Assembly (NCBI RefSeq): GCF_002410825.1
Contig: NZ_DHOS01000030.1
Coordinates: 166,178 to 230,177 of the forward strand
Direction: 5' to 3'
DNA from: Proteiniphilum sp. UBA5384
GTDB lineage: Bacteria; Bacteroidota; Bacteroidia; Bacteroidales; Dysgonomonadaceae
Length of the DNA stretch: 64,000 nucleotides
Position numbers and translations under genes: made by a program. The notes below the pieces were generated by a model. The model worked only from the letters and a program-made list of their open reading frames with translations. It was not told where the DNA came from and did not search any database. Positions 45,160-54,592 of this stretch are shown piece after piece. The number at the start of each line of letters is the position of its first letter. The first letter of the stretch is position 1.

Positions 45160-47433
45160 ATGAAGAAGTACAATCTGTTTAATTCTGGACTGTTATCAGC
45201 TGTCGCAATTTTTGCTTTTATAATTACAATCTCTTCTTGCGGGGCAAGGAAAAATAATCGGAAGTTGGATATAGAACGATTATTTATGCAAACGACCCAA
45301 CCGGAAATCACCTTTTCAGGTGCAGGTGGCCTTGAAGGTATGGATGGATCCCGGTCGGTATCGGAAGAGGTTACTTTCTCCAAGTCTTACGGAGACCTTT
45401 CCAATAATGAGGTGATGGTTGATGAACTCGACCAGAAACTGGATACCACCAAAACATACCGTTTGTCCGGTGTAGTGGTGAAAGCAAAATCTAATTTTGC
45501 TACCGAAAGGGATGGGAAGGTACATGTCGATTTCGATATTATTGCCCCCGTCGATGTGCTCGACCCATACTGGAGATTGACATTGGCCCCTTTTTTGGTG
45601 GACGGCGACAGTATTACTCCCCTAGATACAGTGTATGTAACGGGCGAAGGGTTCAGGGATAAACAGTTGGGAGACCTCGAAGCTTATCAGGATTTCCTGA
45701 ATACCATCGTGGATCCGGAGGCGTACGACTCCCTGTTCGTAGACTATAAAAATATGAACAAGGAGATATACAAGGTGCAAAGACGTAACTATAATGATTA
45801 TAGGCGTAATTATGACCTGATGATGGATTATGAAAACTGGAAGAAAATGAATGAAATGGAATATCTCCGGATGGAAGCTATTGCCAGAAGACATAAACTG
45901 CATGTTCATGAACATCATTGGCGCAAAGCGGAGAAAAAAGCATTGAACCAGTTGAGCCACAAAAAAGATACAACAGGTATTTACGCCCATCATATGGAGA
46001 AATACCGGAAAGAGTATACCAATTATCTCAAAAGACAGTTCTCCTTCGACTGGCTGAATGAGGAACTTACTCCCGATATTAATATCCATGCCCACAAAGA
46101 CAGTATCATGAGACGTAGTCATATCCCGAAAAAATACCGGGAAATCCATCAAAATGGGTTGACATTGAGAAGCCTTCCGGCAAAACCCTTTACAAAAGAG
46201 GATTCGGCAAGAATTGCCAAACATCATTATCTGATTGATGAGATTGTGCTCAATGATATGAATATAGAGCGGAGAGGTGAAATATATAATGAGGTGGTTG
46301 AATTTCCTATCCCGGAGGAGGGTCGGCTGGGAATGAGACTGGATACCATCACTACGGCGGAGTATGATTTCAGGTATCCCTATAAACAACCATGGAAGAT
46401 TGAGAAAGGCACCAAAAAACTGGAAGTGGTGATGGCTGCCATGGTAGAGGGTGTGGACCGGTCGACATTCGTCTTTCCCTTGACGGATACCCTGACCTAT
46501 TTTATCGCCTCACTGGCACAACTGGCGGATGAGTCGATGGTGACCGAACGCAAGATGCTTCACAAGAGTATGGTTGATAACCAAAGCGTATACCCTGATT
46601 ATCGTACACGGAAATCATCCAAATTCAAGGATATAAAGAACCCGGACATATTTGATAAAATTCTGGACGCATATAAAATTTATAATGAACAAAAAGATTT
46701 GGTGGTGGATAGTATCACTGTACGTGCTTTTACCGACCTTACCGGTATGTGGCATGAGAATTACGAACTTTCACAGGAAAGAGCTATAGAGGTTGCCGAT
46801 TATTTAAAACAAAAAGGTGTGAGACATGTGGCGACCAAAGCCGCAGGGGAAGACTGGCCTACTCTGGCTAAACAAATACAGGCACATAAAGGGTTGCTTT
46901 ATCGTCAGGCCATATTGGATTCTCTTGCCAATGCCGTATTTCCTGACATGACGGAAGAGAACATTCAAAGAGATTTTCCGGATGATTTTAAAATCATTAA
47001 AAATGAGATATATCCTAAATTGAACCGACTTGACATAACGCTTCATATAAACCGCCCTGCTATTGACGGTGATACCTTGCAGGAGACTTATCGTGAAGAT
47101 TATGCTGAGGGTATAAGACTCCTGAGAGAAAAAGAGTATATGGAAGCGTTGGAATTATTGGCTAAATACGCCGACTATAACACAGCTTTGGCTTTGGTTT
47201 GCCTGGGATATAATGATAAGGCGGAGGAAGTTCTGGATGCATTGCCGGAAAGCGGAAGAAATGAATACCTGCTTGCTATTGTAACGGCAAGAACAGAGCG
47301 AAAGAATGAGGCAGTGAAGCACCTGCAGAAAGCTTGTGAACTGAGTCCGGAGTTGTATAACCGTACCAGACTGGACTCTGAAGTAAGGGATTTGGCGGAT
47401 GAGTTCAATTTATGGGAGACGTTGAAAAATTAA
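45160..47433 (+). CDS. Large lipoprotein with OmpA-like segment and C-terminal TPRs
   Basis: A 757-residue lipoprotein (lipobox ISSC, Cys27). The N-terminal third is beta-rich (YRLSGVVVKAKSNFATERDG). Residues about 190-320 are very charged and helical (many His, Tyr, Arg and Lys; HEHHWRKAEKKALNQL). Near residue 520 an OmpA-like motif appears: RAFTDLTGMWHENYELSQERAIEVADYL, quoted here in two parts as TDLTGMWHENYELS and ERAIEVADYL. The last 90 residues are TPR-like (EGIRLLREKEYMEALELLAKY). OmpA-like lipoproteins of this kind occur in Bacteroidetes pilin loci. A link to peptidoglycan or to the OmpA-type protein at 29060 is plausible. Confidence 0.72.
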   Translation: MKKYNLFNSGLLSAVAIFAFIITISSCGARKNNRKLDIERLFMQTTQPEITFSGAGGLEGMDGSRSVSEEVTFSKSYGDLSNNEVMVDELDQKLDTTKTYRLSGVVVKAKSNFATERDGKVHVDFDIIAPVDVLDPYWRLTLAPFLVDGDSITPLDTVYVTGEGFRDKQLGDLEAYQDFLNTIVDPEAYDSLFVDYKNMNKEIYKVQRRNYNDYRRNYDLMMDYENWKKMNEMEYLRMEAIARRHKLHVHEHHWRKAEKKALNQLSHKKDTTGIYAHHMEKYRKEYTNYLKRQFSFDWLNEELTPDINIHAHKDSIMRRSHIPKKYREIHQNGLTLRSLPAKPFTKEDSARIAKHHYLIDEIVLNDMNIERRGEIYNEVVEFPIPEEGRLGMRLDTITTAEYDFRYPYKQPWKIEKGTKKLEVVMAAMVEGVDRSTFVFPLTDTLTYFIASLAQLADESMVTERKMLHKSMVDNQSVYPDYRTRKSSKFKDIKNPDIFDKILDAYKIYNEQKDLVVDSITVRAFTDLTGMWHENYELSQERAIEVADYLKQKGVRHVATKAAGEDWPTLAKQIQAHKGLLYRQAILDSLANAVFPDMTEENIQRDFPDDFKIIKNEIYPKLNRLDITLHINRPAIDGDTLQETYREDYAEGIRLLREKEYMEALELLAKYADYNTALALVCLGYNDKAEEVLDALPESGRNEYLLAIVTARTERKNEAVKHLQKACELSPELYNRTRLDSEVRDLADEFNLWETLKN

Positions 47434-47515
47434 AAGTGACAGCCGGAGACTGGCGATTGATAACCAGAAAGCGGTACTAAGAATCGAGCGAAGATAGAAT
47501 ATAATAGATAAAATA

Positions 47516-48226
47516 ATGATTATGAAGACAATGAGGTGCGTATTCCTGATTATGTGCTTGTGCTTATCGTTCCATGGCTTTGCACAACATCAGCCCGACG
47601 CGATCACAACCGAGTGGGAAATAATTTCACAGGGGAAATTGCAGAAAAAGCCCCGGTTCAAGGAACCTTTGATTACGGTGAGATTTATATATGAGAATGG
47701 AGCACAATTTATGAACCTCTCCCTGAAATATATGTTTACCGATGCTGTATTTGATGAAGCTGTTCCAGTAGAATATTTTAAGGATGAAAGGTTCGAAGTA
47801 TATACCGATAAAGGTAAGTATGAATTAAGTGCGGCACGTTATGCCAAGGCTCGCCGGATGAATACCGTCGCACAAAAGGTGGCTGATATGAGGGTTGTTT
47901 TCGGAGGAAATCTGTCATTCCTGTCAAATCAATCTGTAAAGAAGTTTGTTGTACATTTTGCACAAGGATATCAGAACATCGACCTTAACTCACAGGAAGC
48001 ATCCTTGTTGAGTAAAGCTTATACTAATTTCTTGGCAACTCTTCCAGTACCGGTGACACCTGAAGTAAACAGGGTAGGGACACAACCGGTAAGGCCGGTG
48101 GTACCACCACATCGTCAGGGGCAACAGGTGGAAGAACAAAATGCCGAGGTGAAGCAACAGGCTCTCCCCCAAAGGGCAGAGACTATTGACGATATGCGTC
48201 AACGTGCCAGGAAGTGGAATAAGTAG
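47516..48226 (+). CDS. Secreted protein of unknown function, 236 aa
   Basis: A signal peptide (MKTMRCVFLIMCLCLSFHGF from the second ATG at 47522, cleavage near FAQHQ) is followed by about 150 residues of beta-rich sequence (EWEIISQGKLQKKPRFKEP, FIYENGAQFMNLSLKYMF) and a low-complexity proline, glutamine and valine-rich tail (VRPVVPPHRQGQQVEEQN). No lipobox and no known domain are recognised. It lies 82 bases after the OmpA-like lipoprotein gene and 10 bases before a helical protein gene, at the end of the cluster. Confidence 0.62.
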   Translation: MIMKTMRCVFLIMCLCLSFHGFAQHQPDAITTEWEIISQGKLQKKPRFKEPLITVRFIYENGAQFMNLSLKYMFTDAVFDEAVPVEYFKDERFEVYTDKGKYELSAARYAKARRMNTVAQKVADMRVVFGGNLSFLSNQSVKKFVVHFAQGYQNIDLNSQEASLLSKAYTNFLATLPVPVTPEVNRVGTQPVRPVVPPHRQGQQVEEQNAEVKQQALPQRAETIDDMRQRARKWNK

Positions 48227-48236
48227 AAATAATAAC

Positions 48237-48908
48237 ATGTCCGATCGTAGATTACCCAATACAGACAACGCCCGCATCGTAGCCTTGAGATCTGCCGTTG
48301 AAAAGGCGGTCGATACGGATTATCAGGAGCTATCTCTCTCGATAGCAGTACTGGAAGAGGCTAAAAGTATTTTGTCGCATTTTGAACGTTTATCGGCACG
48401 CTATCAACAGTTGTGTGATATCGAGGAAAAAGTCGGTCGATCTTTTTCCAGGACAACCGATAAGGCCTGTATGTATGTTTCTCATTTCATACAGGTACTA
48501 TACCTGTGTGTGGTGCGTGCCGAGATCAGGGAGGAACAGTTGGATTTCTATGGGTTGGGTGAATGCAATATGGCAGTGCCTGATCTGTCTTCCTGCGAAT
48601 TATTATTGGAATGGGGGGAGAAGATTATCTCGGGAGAGTATGAACGGATAGCACATAATGGCGTACCAATCTATAATCCATCGATTGCCAGGGTGAATGT
48701 GCTGTTTGAACTTTTCAAAGAAGGATATCAGACACAGAAACTACATCATAAGGCGACCGACAATGTACTGCAGGAAATGGTTGCCATGAGGAAAAAAGTA
48801 GATGAGATTATTCTTGAGATATGGGAAGAGGTGGAGATGCACAATATTGATTTGCCTCCCGATAAGCAGCTTGCACGAAACCGTGAATACGGTATAGTGT
48901 ATTACTGA
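48237..48908 (+). CDS. Conserved helical protein of unknown function (paralogue of the gene at 62322)
   Basis: A 223-residue cytoplasmic protein taking the ATG at 48237, which starts MSDRRLPNTDNARI exactly where the paralogue at 62322 starts MPYRRLPNTDNARI. It is predicted helical throughout, with no signal peptide. Conserved blocks shared by both copies are FERLSARYQQL, YVSHFIQVLY, GVPIYNPSIA, LFKEGYQTQKLH, KVDEIILEIWEEVE and NREYGIVYY. Homologues beginning RRLPNTD are widespread in Bacteroidetes as I recall, without a known function. It is the last gene of the accessory cluster, followed by a strong terminator. Confidence 0.8.
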   Translation: MSDRRLPNTDNARIVALRSAVEKAVDTDYQELSLSIAVLEEAKSILSHFERLSARYQQLCDIEEKVGRSFSRTTDKACMYVSHFIQVLYLCVVRAEIREEQLDFYGLGECNMAVPDLSSCELLLEWGEKIISGEYERIAHNGVPIYNPSIARVNVLFELFKEGYQTQKLHHKATDNVLQEMVAMRKKVDEIILEIWEEVEMHNIDLPPDKQLARNREYGIVYY

Positions 48909-48960
48909 ATTATGGCAATTCATCGTTTAAATATAAAAGCATCCTATGTGCTCTTTCTGG

Positions 48961-48999
48961 AAAACAGGAATGTCCTTTAATGGAGATTCCTGTTTTTTT
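48961..48999 (+). terminator. Terminator closing the accessory cluster
   Basis: An 11-bp perfect stem, AAAACAGGAAT (48961-48971) with ATTCCTGTTTT (48986-48996), runs into a stretch of seven Ts. It lies 52 bases after the last cluster gene and before the pnp promoter. Confidence 0.88.
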
Positions 49000-49035
49000 A
49001 TTAGTGGCGATGCATCAAGAAACCAAAACTTTATG

Positions 49036-49043
49036 TATCTTTG
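49036..49043 (+). promoter_or_regulatory. pnp promoter -7 box
   Basis: TATCTTTG matches TAnnTTTG exactly and lies 37 bases before the pnp ATG, after the cluster terminator. No good -33 box is seen. Confidence 0.65.
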
Positions 49044-49080
49044 GGGGATTTTATGCAAAGAAAATAATAACTTATCATTT

Positions 49081-51234
49081 ATGACGAATCCAATTGTAAA
49101 GCAAATCGAGTTGTCAGATGGACGCACGATTACGCTGGAGACGGGGAAACTGGCTAAGCAAGCCGATGGCTCTGTTACTCTAAGAATGGGTGACACTATG
49201 CTGTTGGCTACTGTTTGTGCCGCTAAAGATGCCACCCCGGGAACTGATTTTATGCCATTACAGGTTGAATACAGGGAAAAATTTGCTTCCTCCGGACGTT
49301 TTCCGGGCGGTTTTATGAAACGCGAAGGAAAGCCTTCCGATTCGGAGGTGTTGACCAGCCGGTTAATTGACCGTGCACTCCGCCCCCTCTTTCCCGATGA
49401 TTACCATGCCGATGTTTTTGTGAATGTCATACTTTTCTCCTCTAACGGTGAAGATATGCCTGATGCATTCGCCGGTTTGGCAGCTTCCGCTGCGCTGGCT
49501 GTTTCAGATATACCTTTCAACGGACCCATCTCCGAAGTACGTGTAGCACGTATCGATGGACAGTTTGTGATTAATCCTACATTCAAGCAATTGCAACAGG
49601 CCGATATAGATATTATGGTGGGGGCAACCATCGACAATATCATGATGGTGGAAGGCGAAATGAATGAAGTATCCGAAGCGGAAATGCTCGATGCTATCAA
49701 ATTTGCCCATGAAGAGATCAAGAGGCATTGCCAGGCTCAGATAGAACTGACCGAGATGGTGGGTAAAACGGTGAAACGCACCTATTGTCACGAAGAAAAT
49801 GACGAAGAGCTCCGCAAGCAGGTCTGGGATACATGCTATCAAAAGGCTTACGCCGTAGCTTCTTCTCAAAATCCTAACAAGCACGAGCGGATAGAGGCTT
49901 TTGGAGCAATTCTGGATGAATTTCTGGAATCATTCCCCGAAGAGGAGAGAGAAGAGAAAAAATCGCTGGCTGCACGTTATTATCACGACGTGGAAAAAGA
50001 GGCAATGCGTCGCTGCATCCTTGATGAAGGTAAACGTCTTGACGGTCGGGAAACTACCGAAATACGCCCTATCTGGAGCGAAGTAGACTTTATACCGGGA
50101 CCTCACGGGTCAGCCGTTTTCACCCGTGGTGAAACGCAATCGCTGACTACCGTCACATTGGGTACCAAACTGGATGAGAAAATTATAGACGATGTATTGG
50201 TACATGGTACCGACCGTTTCCTGTTGCATTATAACTTCCCGCCGTTCTCCACTGGAGAGGCCCGTCCGCAACGTGGTACAGGCCGCCGCGAGATAGGACA
50301 CGGAAATCTGGCACATCGCGCTCTTAAAAGGATGATTCCGCAAGGATATCCTTATGTGGTACGTGTGGTTTCGGATATCCTGGAATCGAATGGCTCATCT
50401 TCTATGGCTACTGTCTGTGCCGGTACATTGGCGATGATGGATGCCGGGGTAGCCCTCAAAAAACCGGTGAGCGGTATTGCCATGGGATTGATTTCGGAAA
50501 ACAAGGGTCAGAATTATGCTGTTCTTTCCGATATTCTGGGTGACGAAGACCACTTGGGTGATATGGACTTTAAAGTATGTGGTACCCGGGATGGTATTAC
50601 CGCCACACAAATGGATATCAAAGTAGACGGGCTCTCTTATGAGATACTTGAGAAAGCGTTGGCACAAGCAAAGGCAGGACGTGAACATATCATGGGAAAG
50701 ATGATGGAAACCATTTCTGAACCGCGCGCCGACCTCAAACCACATGCTCCGCGGATCGAGGTGATCGAGATACCGAAAGATTTCATCGGTGCCGTGATTG
50801 GCCCGGGAGGTAAGATCATTCAGGGAATGCAGGAAGAGACAGGTACTGTCATCACCATCGAGGAGATTGACAACAAGGGCCGCGTGGAAATATCAGCCAA
50901 TAACAAGGCTTCTATTGATGCTGCCATGGCAAAGATCAAAGGCATTGTAGCCATTCCTGAAATCGGTGAAGTGTATGAAGGTACCGTCCGGTCGGTAATG
51001 CCTTATGGCGTTTTTGTTGAGTTCCTTCCCGGAAAAGACGGACTCCTTCATATCTCCGAAATCGAATGGAGGCGGTTGGAAAAAGTGGAAGATGCAGGTA
51101 TCAGGGAAGGGGACAAGATTCAAGTGAAACTGATGGATATCGACCCGAGAACCGGCAAATTCAAATTGTCGCGCAAAGTATTGCTCCCTCGTCCCGAACG
51201 CCCCGAAAGAGGCAATCAGGGTGCAGAAGAGTAA
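49081..51234 (+). CDS. pnp: Polyribonucleotide nucleotidyltransferase (PNPase)
   Basis: A 717-residue protein starting at the ATG at 49081 (MTNPIVKQIELSDGRTITLE); longer in-frame starts would cross the terminator and promoter. It shows two RNase PH domains (FPGGFMKREGKPSDSEVLTS near residue 75; FSTGEARPQRGTGRREIGHG near 390), a KH domain (VIGPGGKIIQGMQEETG near 565) and an S1 domain (GEVYEGTVRSVMPYGVFVEF near 630). PNPase degrades RNA 3'-to-5' with phosphate. Its own promoter and flanking terminators suggest a single-gene transcript. Confidence 0.98.
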   Translation: MTNPIVKQIELSDGRTITLETGKLAKQADGSVTLRMGDTMLLATVCAAKDATPGTDFMPLQVEYREKFASSGRFPGGFMKREGKPSDSEVLTSRLIDRALRPLFPDDYHADVFVNVILFSSNGEDMPDAFAGLAASAALAVSDIPFNGPISEVRVARIDGQFVINPTFKQLQQADIDIMVGATIDNIMMVEGEMNEVSEAEMLDAIKFAHEEIKRHCQAQIELTEMVGKTVKRTYCHEENDEELRKQVWDTCYQKAYAVASSQNPNKHERIEAFGAILDEFLESFPEEEREEKKSLAARYYHDVEKEAMRRCILDEGKRLDGRETTEIRPIWSEVDFIPGPHGSAVFTRGETQSLTTVTLGTKLDEKIIDDVLVHGTDRFLLHYNFPPFSTGEARPQRGTGRREIGHGNLAHRALKRMIPQGYPYVVRVVSDILESNGSSSMATVCAGTLAMMDAGVALKKPVSGIAMGLISENKGQNYAVLSDILGDEDHLGDMDFKVCGTRDGITATQMDIKVDGLSYEILEKALAQAKAGREHIMGKMMETISEPRADLKPHAPRIEVIEIPKDFIGAVIGPGGKIIQGMQEETGTVITIEEIDNKGRVEISANNKASIDAAMAKIKGIVAIPEIGEVYEGTVRSVMPYGVFVEFLPGKDGLLHISEIEWRRLEKVEDAGIREGDKIQVKLMDIDPRTGKFKLSRKVLLPRPERPERGNQGAEE

Positions 51235-51262
51235 ACCGATGCACGAGACTATATAATAAAAA

Positions 51263-51297
51263 AAAGAGGGGGTTATCTGAAAAGACACCCCCTCTTT
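51263..51297. terminator. Bidirectional terminator between pnp and coaA
   Basis: AAAGAGGGGG (51263-51272) pairs with CCCCCTCTTT (51288-51297). The A-rich left flank and T-rich right flank let it work on both strands, as expected between two convergent genes. Confidence 0.85.
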
Positions 51298-51327
51298 GGT
51301 TTTTATTGGGTTGAATCTTTACCTGAT

Positions 51328-52278
51328 TTATATTTTTCGGATGCGGACACCCCTGACAAAATGGCACTCTCCTTTCTCAAGGATCAAGTCAGCCCTGAAA
51401 CGGGTGGGAAGAATGTTCTGCAGTAGATTGGGCAGGTTGATTTCATCCCATACCTCATTGGCAAACTGAAGCAATTTCTCTTCCGAATAGGAGGCATATC
51501 GATGAAAATAAGAATCGGGATCCTGGAAGGCTGTTTGTTGTAATTTTTTAAACCGTTCGATATACCATTCCCGTAAATCTTTTTCGCTTGCATCCACATA
51601 AATCGAGAAATCGAAAAAATCAGACACAAAAACCCTTCTTCGCATCTTTTTACCCAGTGATACCTGTAGTACGTTAATTCCTTCTACTATAAGAATATCC
51701 GGTCGCTCAATCGTTTGCTTCTTTCCTTTGATCAGATCATAATAGAGATGGGAATAGACTGGGACTTCGAACGTGTCGCGCCCTGATTTTACTCCGGCGA
51801 GGAATGACAACAGCTCCCGGGCATCGTAACTCTCCGGAAATCCTTTTTTATTGAATATGCCCCGCTTTTCCAGTTCCTCATTGGAATAGAGAAAACCGTC
51901 GGTAGTGATTAACTCCACTTTTGGCCGCTCGGGTGTCATGGAGAGGAGCTTTTGCAGAACCCGGGCAGTGGTGCTTTTCCCTACCGCCACACTGCCGGCA
52001 ATACCAATAATATAAGGGATGGGTTTGCTTTTGTTGGAGAAGAACTGGTCCCGTTCATTGTGCAGGTTACGATAATGGGTGAGGTGTATCTGCAGCAATC
52101 GAACCATGGGAATATAAATATCTTCCACTTCGTCGAGGGTGAGGGGCTCATTAAGCGCTTGCAGCGTGGTGAGATCGATATCGGAAACGGGAAACATGGG
52201 GTGATCCTCCAACTTGCTCCACTCTTCACGGGTGAAAGCACGAAAAGGGGAAAAGGTCACCTCGTAGGCTTTGTTCAT
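51328..52278 (-). CDS. coaA: Type I pantothenate kinase
   Basis: A 316-residue protein taking the ATG at 52278 (MNKAYEVTFSPFRAFTREEW); the frame is open 15 codons further up, but that extension does not fit the family. It has the P-loop GIAGSVAVGKSTTARVL and the family motifs ELITTDGFLYSNEEL, KGFPESYD and VYSHLYYDL, then PDILIVEGINVLQ. It phosphorylates pantothenate, the first step of coenzyme A synthesis. It is convergent with pnp and lies downstream of htpG on the same strand; 109 bases separate them. Confidence 0.96.
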   Translation of the reverse strand: MNKAYEVTFSPFRAFTREEWSKLEDHPMFPVSDIDLTTLQALNEPLTLDEVEDIYIPMVRLLQIHLTHYRNLHNERDQFFSNKSKPIPYIIGIAGSVAVGKSTTARVLQKLLSMTPERPKVELITTDGFLYSNEELEKRGIFNKKGFPESYDARELLSFLAGVKSGRDTFEVPVYSHLYYDLIKGKKQTIERPDILIVEGINVLQVSLGKKMRRRVFVSDFFDFSIYVDASEKDLREWYIERFKKLQQTAFQDPDSYFHRYASYSEEKLLQFANEVWDEINLPNLLQNILPTRFRADLILEKGECHFVRGVRIRKI

Positions 52279-52387
52279 TGCACAACTTTTTGCTGCAAAG
52301 ATAAAGTAAAAACCGATAAACAATAGTTGTTTGCCGGTTTTTTACTTTCCAATCCCAAGTATTGGTTCTTGAATCTTGGTTCAAATT

Positions 52388-54283
52388 TCAAACCATCTCG
52401 AAACTCCTTTTCACAAAATTGCTCAATGCTTCACCTTTAAGCATTCCGTTGGAAAGGAGGGCAAGGTCTACCAATTGTTTCAATCGGTTGTCGGACGAAA
52501 CCTGGGCGATGAGCTCATCTTTCTCCTTATTTTCACTTTCGTCGATAAGAGTCTTGATCAAAGGGTGCTCTACATTCAATACAATTTGATATGTGTCGGG
52601 CATCTCACCATAGAAAGCCATCTGCTGCTGCATCGCAGCCATTTCTTTCATGCGTCGGGAGAATTCGTCCCGGGTAACCTGGATAGGTCTGGCGTTTTCT
52701 CCAAGGGCTTTAAAATCGACGTTGAATTCCGTTTTTTCGATGGTTGGCAATTGTGATTTTACTGCTTCCGTCATATTTTCTTTCTGTTTGTCGGTCAGTT
52801 CCACTTTTGCTGTCTCTTCTTTTTCGATAATATGTTCAATGGTGTCGCTGTCTACCCTCACGAAACGGGTTTTTTCCGATTTTTGTTCCATAAGTCCCAT
52901 CCAGTGGGTATCAAGCTGGCCATCCATCAGAAGCACATCATATCCTTTCTCTTTCGCTGCTTCGATATAGGTATATTGTTCTTGCCGGTCGGTAGCATAG
53001 AGGTAAATCAGTTCTCCGTTCTTATCGGTTTGGTTTGATTCGGTAAGCGTTTTATACTCTTCTGATGTGAAATATCTACTTTCCATATTTTTTACTAATG
53101 CGAACTTAAGAGCCCTGTCGCAGAATTTCTCGTCGGAAAGCATACCGTATTCAATAAAGAGTTTCAGGCTATCCCATTTCTCTTCGTATTTACTGCGTTC
53201 TTTTTTGAACAACTCTTCCAGCTTATCAGCCACCTTTTTTGTGATATGGTTCGATATCTTTTTCACGTTCTGGTCACTTTGGAGATAAGACCGGGAAACA
53301 TTTAAAGGAATATCGGGGGAATCGATCACTCCATGCAGCAATGTCAGGAATTCCGGTACGATACCCTCTACCGAATCGGTCACGAAAACCTGATTACTGT
53401 ATAGTTGGATTTTATTGCGTTGCAGATCAAGATTGTTTTTTATTTTTGGAAAATAAAGGATGCCGGTGAGGTGGAACGGATAATCCACATTCAAATGGAT
53501 CCAGAACATTGGTTCGTCATTTAATGAGAACGGATACAACTCCCGGTAGAAATTAAGGTAGTCTTCTTCTTTTAGTCCTGCCGGTTTCTGTCGCCAGAGC
53601 GGGTTGGTATCGTTGATAATATTATCTTCTTCGGTATCCACATAGTTACCATCTTTCCACTCCTGTTTCTTTCCGAAAACGATGGGTACCGCAAGGAATC
53701 GGCAATATTTTTTAAGTAACGATTCAATCTTGTTTTTTTCTAAAAATTCCTTGTTTTCATCATCTATATAGAGGATGATCTCTGTACCACGATCCTCTTT
53801 TTCTACTTCCTCCATCGTGAATTCAGGCGTGCCATCGCATGACCATTTTACAGCTTTTGCATCTTCCTTGTATGATTTGGTGATAATCTCCACTTTTTGG
53901 GAGACCATGAACGAGGAGTAAAACCCCAACCCAAAATGGCCGATGATAGCATTCGCATTTTCCTTGTATTTGTCCAGAAAATCGTTGGCTGAAGAGAGTG
54001 CTATCTGATTAATATATTTGTCTACCTCTTCGGCAGTCATGCCGATACCGCGATCGGATACGGTCAGTGTTTTCTTTTTCTTATCAACGGAAACATGTAT
54101 AGATATATCACCCAGTTCACCTTTGAAATCACCTACGTCAGACAGTGTTTTCATTTTCTGGCTGGCATCGACTGCATTCGATACGATTTCACGGAGAAAA
54201 ATCTCATGATCACTGTAGAGAAACTTTTTGATAATGGGGAAAATGTTGTCCGTAGTTACCCCAATTTGTCCTTTCTGTACCAT
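52388..54283 (-). CDS. htpG: Molecular chaperone HtpG (Hsp90)
   Basis: A 631-residue Hsp90 with the GHKL ATPase domain (LREIVSNAVDASQK with the catalytic Glu and Asn near residue 35, DRGIGMTAEEV near 80, GHFGLGFYSSFMV near 115), the middle domain (RNKIQLYSNQVFVTDSVEG near 295) and a C-terminal dimerisation region. The length fits bacterial HtpG. It assists folding of client proteins in the cytoplasm. A TAAATTTG promoter box lies 32 bases upstream. Confidence 0.97.
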   Translation of the reverse strand: MVQKGQIGVTTDNIFPIIKKFLYSDHEIFLREIVSNAVDASQKMKTLSDVGDFKGELGDISIHVSVDKKKKTLTVSDRGIGMTAEEVDKYINQIALSSANDFLDKYKENANAIIGHFGLGFYSSFMVSQKVEIITKSYKEDAKAVKWSCDGTPEFTMEEVEKEDRGTEIILYIDDENKEFLEKNKIESLLKKYCRFLAVPIVFGKKQEWKDGNYVDTEEDNIINDTNPLWRQKPAGLKEEDYLNFYRELYPFSLNDEPMFWIHLNVDYPFHLTGILYFPKIKNNLDLQRNKIQLYSNQVFVTDSVEGIVPEFLTLLHGVIDSPDIPLNVSRSYLQSDQNVKKISNHITKKVADKLEELFKKERSKYEEKWDSLKLFIEYGMLSDEKFCDRALKFALVKNMESRYFTSEEYKTLTESNQTDKNGELIYLYATDRQEQYTYIEAAKEKGYDVLLMDGQLDTHWMGLMEQKSEKTRFVRVDSDTIEHIIEKEETAKVELTDKQKENMTEAVKSQLPTIEKTEFNVDFKALGENARPIQVTRDEFSRRMKEMAAMQQQMAFYGEMPDTYQIVLNVEHPLIKTLIDESENKEKDELIAQVSSDNRLKQLVDLALLSNGMLKGEALSNFVKRSFEMV

Positions 54284-54314
54284 AATTTATTTTAATAGTT
54301 ATTTAGTTGTTATT

Positions 54315-54322
54315 CAAATTTA
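54315..54322 (-). promoter_or_regulatory. htpG promoter -7 box
   Basis: TAAATTTG on the minus strand matches TAnnTTTG, 32 bases before the htpG start. Just upstream of it on that strand lie two small hairpins (54334-54364) in the place where the -33 element would be. Confidence 0.55.
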
Positions 54323-54333
54323 CGTTGTGAATA

Positions 54334-54364
54334 CGGCGAAGCCGAATAACCCCGCAAAGCAGGG
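54334..54364. repeat. Tandem mini-hairpins upstream of htpG
   Basis: Two adjacent short inverted repeats: CGGC-GAA-GCCG (54334-54344) and CCCCGC-AAA-GCAGGG (54350-54364, one mismatch). They are GC-rich in an otherwise AT-rich 379-base gap (54284-54662), which also holds the htpG and sigma-factor promoters. They may be an operator or part of a dispersed repeat family. Confidence 0.4.
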
Positions 54365-54592
54365 ACCAATATAGAATAAATTGCAAATTGTATGCCATAA
54401 CGCTACAATGACAAGTCGATATTGAAATATTATCATCGTTTATTTAGGAGATTGTCGTATAAATATTTTTTATCTGTTATTGAGGTCTTCATGTGGCTAT
54501 TTTTTTATATATAATTAGTTGTGTTTCAATATCATTTGAGAGATTCTTTTTTTGTTAACACTAATTAATCGTTTTTACGTGGAATGAAGGAA

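Noticed and set aside
45622..46389. 255-codon antisense frame in the OmpA-like lipoprotein gene
   Set aside because: It is opposite a lipoprotein gene with a good lipobox and OmpA motif; the hydrophobic translation is typical of reading the complement of charged helices.
48946..49080. Longer pnp reading frame
   Set aside because: It would start inside the terminator at 48961-48999 and span the promoter. The ATG at 49081 gives the conserved PNPase N-terminus.
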